NCBI GenBank assembly: GCA_947624785.1
Contig: CANQLV010000014.1
Location: 1 to 64,000 of the forward strand
Source: Akkermansia muciniphila
Lineage (GTDB): Bacteria > Verrucomicrobiota > Verrucomicrobiia > Verrucomicrobiales > Akkermansiaceae
Direction of reading: 5' to 3'
DNA: 64,000 bases
This document shows, one piece after another, positions 56,890 through 64,000 of this stretch. The position numbers were made by a program, and so were the translations under genes. The notes below the pieces were generated by a model. That model worked only from the letters and a program-made list of their open reading frames with translations. It was not told the origin of the DNA and did not search any database. Within the stretch, counting starts at the first letter, position 1, and every line of letters begins with the position of its first letter.

Positions 56890-56926
56890 TATTCCCGTTT
56901 CAACTTTAACCCCCGGTTGCAGGAAT

Positions 56927-57328
56927 ATGAGCCGCATTGCAGGATTGGGAATGGATTTGATCGACCTGGACCGCGTGCGCCAGGCCCTCCGGAAAAACGG
57001 GGAGGCATTTGCCCTGCGCGTCTGCACCCCGGATGAATGGGCCTATTGCCGGAAGCATGCGGACCCCGTGCCGCGCCTGGCGGCCCGTTTTGCGGCCAAG
57101 GAGGCCGTGGCGAAGGCCTTGGGAACGGGAATAGGGGAAAAATGCGCTTTTACGGATGTGGAAGTGGTGCGCAATGATGCGGGCGCTCCCTCCATCCTGC
57201 TGCACGGCACTGCCGGAGTGACGGCCCGGGAGCAGGGCGTCACGGGCTGGTTCCTGACCATGACCCATTCCCGCCTGAGCGCCGCCGCCGCCGTCATCGC
57301 CCTTGCCGAAGCCCCGGAATTTTCCTGA
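56927..57328 (+). CDS. acpS: Holo-[acyl-carrier-protein] synthase
   Basis: A 133-residue protein that moves 4'-phosphopantetheine from CoA to ACP. Motifs are IAGLGMDLIDLDRVRQAL (Mg2+-binding Asp in GMDL) and AARFAAKEAVAKALGTGIG (metal-binding Glu in KEAVAKA). The last third has the GWFLTMTHSRLSAAAAVIA segment (THS/HSR conserved). Length is normal. Last gene of the operon. Confidence 0.95.
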   Translation: MSRIAGLGMDLIDLDRVRQALRKNGEAFALRVCTPDEWAYCRKHADPVPRLAARFAAKEAVAKALGTGIGEKCAFTDVEVVRNDAGAPSILLHGTAGVTAREQGVTGWFLTMTHSRLSAAAAVIALAEAPEFS

Positions 57329-57834
57329 CGCGCCGGGAGCGCCGCCCAGCCTTTGCCGCCCCCGGGATTGTTTTGCCCGGCACAAATCCAGATGCAGCGT
57401 AACCGGCCCTGCTTCCCCCTCTTCCATGCCGTGGAATCAGCCGGGCAGAGTAATGCCGTCGGCGTCGGACAGGCCAACCCTCCAATAGCATGGTCCGCGG
57501 GCGTGGCTCTGAACCGGAGCATATTAAAAGCACCCTTGCCGGAGGGCTTTGTCCCAAGGAGTCAGCGGCAGCAACCGTTCTCACCATCTTTCCTTCTGCC
57601 CCTCAAACGGAATATAGACCGTTCCCCCTCCCATCCGGTGGAAAATTTCCAGCCCTGCGCCTCGGAAATTTCTACCGGATGCGCTGCCACGGCGCCGATG
57701 AACGTCTGCTGAAAAGGACGAATGAACCCATAACCATTATCCTTGCCAGCCGCGTAACACCTTGACTTTTTGCCTTCCGATTACCATGAGGCAATTCCCA
57801 TGCTGATATCCTTCGCCAGGATGGCCCCATGTTC
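57329..57834. other. 506-bp region without a gene
   Basis: Several short ORFs on both strands exist in GC-rich sequence, but none has domain features, a good start or composition like a real gene. No strong terminator was seen directly after acpS. The region separates housekeeping genes from the accessory glycan locus. Confidence 0.5.
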
Positions 57835-58905
57835 CTACAGGTTTTCAAGGTTCTTCTTGATGACTTCCCTATTCAGTTCGCGGAGGGCGGCCGGAATTTC
57901 AAAACCCGGCGCTTCGGCAAAATCGGTTTCCAGCTCGTTCACTTTCTTTTCGTAATCCGCCACATGGCCGCCATCCCTTTTCAGGATGGAGATATTTTTC
58001 CGGGTTTCATCCGCAAGCTTCGAAAACGCCTTCCGGTCGGGGTCTTGATTCCAATTGATGGACTTCAGGAAGCTTTCCACTTCCGGAACCGTCACGTTGA
58101 AGAATTCCGGGCGGACTTCCTCCGGTTTCCGGTCTTTAAAATAGCTTACGGCAAAACTGAAGCTGTCCGACTCCGGCTTCAGTTCAAATTTGATATCATC
58201 TCCCTGAATCCGGATCTGCCGGAGGGATTCTTTCTCAAAAACGATGAACGTGCCGAATTCCTTGTAAGCATAGCGGTTGAAGTTCATCACGCCGTTTCCC
58301 CCGGTTGTTTTCGTCAGAATCCAGTCCGGTTTTCCGCATGGTTTTTTCCCGTCTCCCTCTTTCAGGGCGAATTGCGACTCCAGCTCCGGCTTCCCGTAAC
58401 CGTGTACCGGAGATACCCAAACTTCATACAGTTGTCCGGGATAACTGACCTTGACGAACAGCCAGTCCGGGCGCTCCTTGAACTGCGCTATCCTGACGTC
58501 CAGAACACCGTTTTCCGGGCGGAACGTGAAAACGGCCATTTCCATCTTGCCGTTTTCCACGGTGTAGATTTTTTCCGCGACTTTCCGGTCCAGCAATGTT
58601 TTGCCGTCTTGTCCGATCACGGCAAGGAAACTGACGGGACTCCAGCTTCCGGGAGTATTGGGGTTCCGCCAGTATTCGATGCCGAATCTGAAGTCCCCCC
58701 ATTCCTGTTGAACCGGCTTGTTGTCATGGAGATTGGTAACGGTGTGGTAATTGATTTTTCCGTTGCCAAGGTTGACGGTATAGTGGGTCAGGAGGACGGC
58801 AGTTCCCTTGCGGTCAAGCTGTTCTTCTTTCTTTTCAATGGAAGGAGTGGCGTGCAAGAGTGTAGCGCACCATCCGGCCAGTATGGTCAGGATGAGTTTC
58901 TGCAT
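57835..58905 (-). CDS. Secreted hypothetical protein of the glycan locus
   Basis: A 356-residue protein with a signal peptide (LILTILAGWCATLLHA). The mature part is beta-rich (THYTVNLGNGKINYHTVTNL, WGDFRFGIEYWRNPNT, GNGVMNFNRYAYKEFGTFIVF) and ends in a helical region (AFSKLADETRKNISILKRDGG). No catalytic motif is recognised. It could be a sugar-binding or polysaccharide-processing protein given that it is last in the three-gene unit, 2 bp after the GH42-like gene. Confidence 0.78.
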   Translation of the reverse strand: MQKLILTILAGWCATLLHATPSIEKKEEQLDRKGTAVLLTHYTVNLGNGKINYHTVTNLHDNKPVQQEWGDFRFGIEYWRNPNTPGSWSPVSFLAVIGQDGKTLLDRKVAEKIYTVENGKMEMAVFTFRPENGVLDVRIAQFKERPDWLFVKVSYPGQLYEVWVSPVHGYGKPELESQFALKEGDGKKPCGKPDWILTKTTGGNGVMNFNRYAYKEFGTFIVFEKESLRQIRIQGDDIKFELKPESDSFSFAVSYFKDRKPEEVRPEFFNVTVPEVESFLKSINWNQDPDRKAFSKLADETRKNISILKRDGGHVADYEKKVNELETDFAEAPGFEIPAALRELNREVIKKNLENL

Positions 58906-58907
58906 GA

Positions 58908-61900
58908 TTATTTGACCTCTATTTCGTGTTGGGCATGCAAGCCTGTAGCCGCGTCTTCAATGGAGATGCGGTATGCGCCGGGCAGATCGTTGAAAGCGAA
59001 ATCCAGCGGATATTCCGTCTTGCCGTAGATGGTTTTGCTGCGGTGCGGAATTTCCCTGCCGTCCGGGCCCGTCACCGTAATCCGGTACGCGCGTTCCCGG
59101 GGATTGACCGGTCCGGAAATCTTAAGCAGGGCCCGGCCGCCTTTTGCCGCCTGGGCCGGAGCGGTTATGACGGGCGGCTGCTGCTCCCGGTCAAACAGGG
59201 CAAAGCAGCGGAACGGCGCTTCTGCGAATTGAAAGACAAGCCGGTCTGACTTCCCGACCAGCCCTTTGCGGCATTCATAAATGTATTTTTCTTCCGGCAA
59301 TTCGGCGGTGAATGATTTGCCGAGGTCTTTTTCCTGGACGAGGGCGCCCAGCAGTTCGAATTCTTGTGCCTGCCGCGGACGGACCATCAGGGCATTGCTG
59401 AAATCCGGGATGACGGCCGGAGGACGGACGCCGGCGTTTTTCACCACCTGGTCAAGGAACGTGTTCAGGGAGGATGCAGGCAGGGAATTATTTTCCAGAA
59501 CGGAGAGCGAGGCATTCAGCAGGATGGCGTTTCCTTTTCCGGCCTTGCGGAGCCGCAGGCCCGGATTGCCGTGGACTGCATGCGCCTTTTCTCCCGCCAG
59601 GGCCAGGGCTCCGCTTGTGCTTTCATAGGGTTGGATTTCGAGCTCTTTCGCCTGGGCGAACGTCAGATTCCCGAAAAGTTCGCCCAGGGGGTTCTCGGTG
59701 CGTTTTTTCAGGTTTTCGTTCAGGATCGCGATATTGGCGTCAGCCAGGACGGTGCCCCCGGATTTAACGAAATCCAGAATGGCCGCGCACTCTTTGTCGC
59801 TCAAGGCGGAAGTTCCGCAAAGGAAGAGAAGCCTGCCGTTTTTCAGGCGTTCCAGGGTGTTGGGCGAGACGAAATTGAAGCCCAGTCCGCGCTGGTAGCA
59901 ATACCGGAGCAGCGGGTTCATGCTGGCCTCCGGCTTGACGCAGCGGCTGTCCGCCTGGGCGGCGGAATTGGAGGTGTGGCTGTAGTAGAAGAGGATGCCG
60001 GTATCCGGAAACGGCGTTTTGATCAGCAGCTGCGCGAGGCCGTAGCTCAGGTCATCGAGATAGGGCATGTACTGGCGCAGGTATTGCGCCTCGGAGAGAT
60101 CGCCGGAATGGCTGGTTTCTCCGTGGGCGGGGTTGATGAGGAACCAGGCGTGGCCGTTGATCGCTCCCTGAAGCAGGTGTTCCCAGAGTTTGTACGGATA
60201 GGATGAACGTTCCGCGCAATAGCCGCCCCACCAGATGGTCCGGACCCGGTCCGCGCCGAATGCGCGCAACGCCTCGTTCTCCTGCATGCCGCTGTAAGGG
60301 CCCCAGAAGTCCAGCCCCTTGATCATTTCCTCAAGATTGCCGGGAGGGGAGCCTTCCGCTCCTACCCGGGCTCCGGGATGAACCTTTTTGATTTCCGACG
60401 CCAGGAAATGATGCATGTCCACGTACATTTTTTCAATATATTCCCGGTGGTCATTGTAGGCGACCAGATTTCCTTCTTTTTTGGCCGCGTCCAGCCGGAG
60501 GTGGGGCACTTCACCGAAGCCGGCATAGGAGGCGCCGTATTCGAGGTTCAGGTTTTCAATGGTCTGGTACTTCCGACGCAGGAAATCGGCGAACGGCTGT
60601 TTGTCCGACTCTCCGAATCCGGCGTCATAGGTGTAAAAATTTTCGTCTCCCAGGTTGTACAGCACGGGGCTCAGGTCTTTCAGATACTCTGCCTGGCGCC
60701 GCAGATCGCCGGCCCAAAGTTTCCGGACCAAGGGATGGTAGAACGATTCGTCGCCGTTCAACGCAGCCAGCCGCTCCATATTTTCTTTCTGTTCGGACCA
60801 TAGCTTGCGCAACATCCTGGTTTCATTGTTTGGCCCGGCTTCCATCCCGATCCGGCAGACATACGGACACAGTTTTTCGTTCCGCAGGGTGTTTTCAATA
60901 TCTCCTTCTTTGAAAAATTGCAGCGATACGTTCCAGCCGAGGCGGTCGATGATCCGCTCCCCAAAGGCCGGGTTGAAGGTGCAGCCAACCTGGCCCCAGG
61001 TAAGCTGAAGATAATCCTCCAGGGAATAATCCGGAAAAACCACCGGATTTTCCGCATGTGCCGCGTTGCCCCGGGCATCGTAAACGGTGCAGCGCAGATA
61101 ACCGCCGATGGTCGGCATCCGGTAATTTTCAAGGTCGAATGAAAGCTCTTTCTGTCCGGCTTCCAAAGGAAGCGTTTTGCTGAACCATACATTGCGGTAG
61201 GGAGCGTCCATCAGCTCCACTTTGGCGGAAAAACCGTCCTGCGCGGGAGAAGCCAGTTTCAACGTGGCGCAGAAAGGGCCGCGGTCCTGCACCAGCCTGG
61301 GCGTTTCCACTGATACGGCTCCGAAAGCGGATTCCACCGTAAAGGGAAAGGCGCCGAAGTTGACCAGCGCGCCATCCCGGCGGACCAATACGTCTGCGGC
61401 ATATCTGCCCGCCGGAAGGTTCGTGAAATCAAGGCTGTTCCGGATGACGGAATTATCCGGCCGCCGGATACGGCCCTCGGCAACGGTTTTCTCCGGTGAG
61501 GCCACGGCAAATTTGCCGTTGTCCCGCCGTACCGAAAATGTCGGCAGTTCCACTCCGCTGGCGTAATAGAGCACCTGGGCCAGAAAAACCTGCGATGTTT
61601 CATAGAGGAAGAACCAGTCCGTGGTGTAGTTGAAATACGGCGTCAACCCCACACCCTCCCGGTAGCCCGCGCCATAATCGACTTCGACGATCCGGCCATT
61701 GCCGAATTGCCAGGCGTTGAAAATACGCGATTCAAAATTTTCCGGCCTGGTTCCGGGAAGGCCGTTGCTTCCGGCAACCCATTCCGGCCGGGGCAAGGGC
61801 TGGGCGTACGGTTTTTTATAAGGCAGTTTCTTAAGTGCGGACCAGGGTTCGCCGGATTGAATCCGGACCAGGCCGGTTCCGTTCCGCACCATTGACATCA

Positions 61901-62318
61901 GGCGGAATTTCTGCTCGTCCGGCAGGATCGCAAAATCGACGTTTGCCATGACCACCAGATCATAATCCTTTGCCAGTTTGGCGTCCAGTTCCTGAAGTTT
62001 GTCGGCGGTGCTTAGCCCCGCGATCGGATTGCTGTAAATATCATCCGCTCCGATGCTATGTTCATTGGCTGTGAGAACCACTTCATACGTAAAGCGCGGG
62101 AAACGCTGGACCAGCTCAATGATCTCGCGCGAGGCCGTCTGCGGCATGATAAAAAGTATTTTCTTATGGGGAAGCTCCCCTTTTTCATCCCATGCGGCAT
62201 GGGGCGTTTTCAGGGTCATTCCGGCCTCATTCATGTAAGCGCTGTCCAGTTTGCCGGATACGGGGGCAACAAGGCCCGTCAGCAGGATGCAGAGCAACAG
62301 AGGGAATCGTTTCATCAA
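58908..62318 (-). CDS. Large secreted GH42-like glycoside hydrolase
   Basis: A 1,136-residue protein with a signal peptide (FPLLLCILLTGLVAPVSG). Residues about 50-270 look like a ThuA/glutamine-amidotransferase-like domain (KKILFIMPQTASREIIELV). Then come beta domains (about 270-440). A TIM-barrel-like part follows, with NLGDENFY (about 556), FADFLRRKYQTIENLNLEYG as in GH42 beta-galactosidases, GAEGSPPGNLEEM (about 654) and TIWWGGYCAE. Residues about 820-900 resemble the GH42 trimerisation domain (LFLCGTSALSDKECAAILDFVKSGG). C-terminal beta domains end at HEIEVK. The acids in GDEN and AEG are candidate acid/base and nucleophile. Substrate is unknown. It lies 21 bp after the CBM9-like gene and 2 bp before the next gene. 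Confidence 0.8.
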   Translation of the reverse strand: MMKRFPLLLCILLTGLVAPVSGKLDSAYMNEAGMTLKTPHAAWDEKGELPHKKILFIMPQTASREIIELVQRFPRFTYEVVLTANEHSIGADDIYSNPIAGLSTADKLQELDAKLAKDYDLVVMANVDFAILPDEQKFRLMSMVRNGTGLVRIQSGEPWSALKKLPYKKPYAQPLPRPEWVAGSNGLPGTRPENFESRIFNAWQFGNGRIVEVDYGAGYREGVGLTPYFNYTTDWFFLYETSQVFLAQVLYYASGVELPTFSVRRDNGKFAVASPEKTVAEGRIRRPDNSVIRNSLDFTNLPAGRYAADVLVRRDGALVNFGAFPFTVESAFGAVSVETPRLVQDRGPFCATLKLASPAQDGFSAKVELMDAPYRNVWFSKTLPLEAGQKELSFDLENYRMPTIGGYLRCTVYDARGNAAHAENPVVFPDYSLEDYLQLTWGQVGCTFNPAFGERIIDRLGWNVSLQFFKEGDIENTLRNEKLCPYVCRIGMEAGPNNETRMLRKLWSEQKENMERLAALNGDESFYHPLVRKLWAGDLRRQAEYLKDLSPVLYNLGDENFYTYDAGFGESDKQPFADFLRRKYQTIENLNLEYGASYAGFGEVPHLRLDAAKKEGNLVAYNDHREYIEKMYVDMHHFLASEIKKVHPGARVGAEGSPPGNLEEMIKGLDFWGPYSGMQENEALRAFGADRVRTIWWGGYCAERSSYPYKLWEHLLQGAINGHAWFLINPAHGETSHSGDLSEAQYLRQYMPYLDDLSYGLAQLLIKTPFPDTGILFYYSHTSNSAAQADSRCVKPEASMNPLLRYCYQRGLGFNFVSPNTLERLKNGRLLFLCGTSALSDKECAAILDFVKSGGTVLADANIAILNENLKKRTENPLGELFGNLTFAQAKELEIQPYESTSGALALAGEKAHAVHGNPGLRLRKAGKGNAILLNASLSVLENNSLPASSLNTFLDQVVKNAGVRPPAVIPDFSNALMVRPRQAQEFELLGALVQEKDLGKSFTAELPEEKYIYECRKGLVGKSDRLVFQFAEAPFRCFALFDREQQPPVITAPAQAAKGGRALLKISGPVNPRERAYRITVTGPDGREIPHRSKTIYGKTEYPLDFAFNDLPGAYRISIEDAATGLHAQHEIEVK

Positions 62319-62339
62319 TTGATAGTCTTTCTTTTTGGG

Positions 62340-63388
62340 TTAATTCAGGCTTTCTTCCAACGCAATTTTCCATTTGAGAGCCCGGCAGCGCTCTTTCAGG
62401 ACGTAGAGATTCCTTAATCCGCTGAGCGTGATTTTCTCTTTCTTCAGGACATGGCATTCACGGTTGATCGCATCCAGTTCCTCCCGGTATTTTTTTAAAG
62501 CGGATTCGCCGCAGACCCGTGCCAATTCGGCGGATAGCTTCTCGATTTTCACGAATTCATTTTCCCCGGCTTGATCGAATTCCGTAAAAATACTTTTACC
62601 TTTATCTCTCATGATCAGGGTGTCTCCAGCCATGGCGCACCAGGGCTCTTCCGCGGAACGGGACAGCAGGACGGATACCTTTTCCGGCGAAATGGTGTCA
62701 TTTGCTCCCTTGAAGTAAATATATCCGAAGTTGCGCGGGCTCGAATATCCGCCCAGCACCGAACTGGTGGCTCCGGCAAAATTTCCGCCGGTGTAGGCAT
62801 AACGGGCATGGCAGAACATCCAGATATCGGACATTTCCGCTTTGGCGGGCAGGTCGCTCCAGGGGAAAAACGCTTCAATCGTCCAGCGGTCCTTGCCGAT
62901 GGAGGTTCGGGGGGGCAGTCGGTGCCGCTCCAGTCATTCTGATAAACGGCGGCGTCCCTGCGGCGGAAATCGGCGCGCGTTCCGATGCAATTGACCTTGA
63001 AACAATGGTAGCTTATTCCATTGGCCCTGGCATCGAAAAAAAATTCGGCGCAATCGTCGGTCCAGATGGCGGCACTGTCAAAGTCGGTAATGATTTTCCG
63101 CAATTTTTCCGGGTGCTCCTCGAAATTGATGATGCCCAGGTAGATCCCTTTCACATCATACAGCATGCGGAATTCCGTCTTAAGTTTCCCCGGAGTCGGT
63201 TCCGCGCAATTGTAAATATAATAATTACGGAATGCGGCCGCTTTTTCCCAGGCTGCATCGTTCAGGCTGCCGTCGACCACCGGCGCTTTTCCTTCAACCG
63301 GGCTGACGACATAAAAGGAAAGTTCGCGGGGAGCGGCAGAGAAGGCCAGTCCGCTGGTCAGGCTCAGGATAATGAAGCTTAATTTCAT
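62340..63388 (-). pseudogene. CBM9-like secreted carbohydrate-binding protein, frameshifted in a C7 run
   Basis: The gene has two overlapping frames. The N-terminal part (start 63388; signal LSFIILSLTSGLAFSA) has CBM9 features: APVVDGSLNDAAWEKAA, TEFRMLYDVKGIYLGI, AAIWTDDCAEFFFDARANG. After YQNDWSGTDCPP the frame is lost. The -1 reading frame continues with TSIGKDRWTIEAFFPWSDLP into MSDIWMFCHARYAYTGG and the rest of the ORF 62340-62834, again the proper CBM9 order. The break is at a C7 run (G7 on the plus strand, 62909-62915); C8 would give one intact protein of about 350 residues. The C-terminal part is a coiled coil (KYREELDAINRECHVLKKEK). First gene of the locus. Confidence 0.78.
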
Positions 63389-63903
63389 CTCTTTAAAATC
63401 CTTGGAACGCCGTTTCTTTTAGATTATTCCCCTCCTGTTGAACCAGGTATTATTCAAGCTGTCCCGGATGAACGCGAAGGGGTAAGTAACCGCGGCATCA
63501 TGCCGGGAATGACCCCGCAACACATGCCGCGGCCATAAAATTCCATGAAAACACACGGGTGAACATATTCCTACTATACCCGTTTTCCGATTTCTTTCTT
63601 TCAGAAAACCCCGGAATAAAAATAGCGGCTCAAGTAAAAATAAAGCTGCAACCCACAGAATTGCTGAATATTCTACCCAGGGAAGAAAACGTTTTTTGTT
63701 TTTCTATTCATGCGGTATCATTACAATACTTTAATTCCTTCATTTTCCACGTACCGATGACATGGAAGGGACACGGATGTCCACGATCTTTTAATAGGCA
63801 TCCGATGGCTGTTGGAGATTTTTTGACCATGCCGTAAGAGTGAGCCGGCCTCATGGGGGAATCCCCCAGCATTTTCCTGCGCTTCGTACTTGCAGCGTCC
63901 CCG
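63389..63903. other. AT-rich region upstream of the glycan locus
   Basis: No gene is supported; the 92-residue ORF at 63559 has no signal, domain or ribosome-binding site. The stretch likely holds the promoter of the leftward locus. TGGGGGAATCCCCCA (63854-63868) is a near-perfect palindrome followed by CATTTTCC; it could be a weak terminator or a regulator site. Confidence 0.5.
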
Positions 63904-64000
63904 TCATTCCTTTTTGCAAGCTTCCCTGGTCAATTCCAGTTGCCGCAGGGGTTCGCGGCGCTCCATGAGCGTGTTTAGAGAAGATGAGAAGGGAATAAAA
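63904..64000 (-). CDS. Possible C-terminal end of a gene cut by the right edge
   Basis: A minus-strand frame is open from the window edge to a TGA at 63904-63906, giving a charged tail with MERREPLRQLELTREACKKE. Only 31 residues are visible. The gene would run into the region upstream of the glycan locus and might encode its regulator, but nothing in the visible part shows this. Confidence 0.3.
   Translation of the reverse strand, partial: FIPFSSSLNTLMERREPLRQLELTREACKKE

Noticed and set aside
57490-57765. 91-residue plus-strand ORF after acpS
   Set aside because: No start signal, mixed low-complexity sequence and overlapping shadow ORFs in other frames.
63559-63837. 92-residue plus-strand ORF near the right end
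   Set aside because: AT-rich, no ribosome-binding site, no recognisable domain, and it lies in the probable promoter region of the leftward locus.

Overview
The window looks like a chromosomal segment of a Verrucomicrobiota bacterium, most likely Akkermansia or a close relative. This is inferred from gene content, not from a database search. The DNA has moderate-to-high GC and Shine-Dalgarno sequences are often weak. It combines LL-diaminopimelate aminotransferase (the DapL lysine/peptidoglycan route typical of Verrucomicrobia and Chlamydiae) with a secreted sulfatase, a GH27 alpha-galactosidase and other large secreted glycan-active proteins, as expected of a mucin or glycan degrader. I see no insertion sequence, prophage, CRISPR array or rRNA operon. 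One tRNA gene (Leu, CAG) is present.

Left part (1-19.9 kb): a cut gene at the left edge, galE with a clean terminator, an rRNA dimethyltransferase fused to a Nudix hydrolase, three small unknown proteins and a histone-H1-like Lys/Ala-rich protein. Then come a MATE exporter and a TrkH/KtrB-type potassium channel subunit, tRNA-Leu, a secreted yellow/royal-jelly family protein, a threonine aldolase, a DUF418 membrane protein, a PEBP protein, a divergent DegT-like PLP-fold protein, an SPFH protein, a TIGR01777 epimerase overlapping a lipocalin, and ilvC preceded by a perfect 12-bp inverted repeat.

Middle (19.9-38.6 kb): an orphan ABC ATPase coupled to a GntR/FCD regulator; a secreted-protein gene broken by a one-base shift in an A7 run; two paralogous zinc-ribbon membrane proteins on either side of a sulfatase and the ftsB-eno pair; an AlkD-like repair protein; dapL; a 1,124-residue modular secreted protein (DUF3472-like, PA14-like, beta-sandwich, Asp-box propeller); apbE; a GH27 alpha-galactosidase; a 74-residue protein resembling a free-standing integrase arm-binding domain; and rpmB.

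Right part (38.7-57.3 kb): mostly housekeeping operons. These are parE-uppS-manC-ruvX (minus), ispE-unknown-dinG (plus), cbiM(PDGLE)-cbiQ-cbiO for cobalt/nickel uptake (minus), corA-argB-lipocalin lipoprotein (minus), rplI (minus) and purH-pdxJ-acpS (plus). The last 6 kb is an accessory glycan locus read leftward: a CBM9-like secreted protein (frameshifted in a C7 run), a 1,136-residue GH42-like protein and an unknown secreted protein, packed 2-21 bp apart.

Two unrelated genes are each broken by what looks like loss of one base from a homopolymer. This could be slipped-strand phase variation, real decay or sequencing error. A 13-nt intergenic motif (GGATGCCGTTCGT) occurs at least three times just downstream of genes. 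Start sites were trimmed from the ORF track where the longer ORF ran into a neighbour or lacked family similarity.
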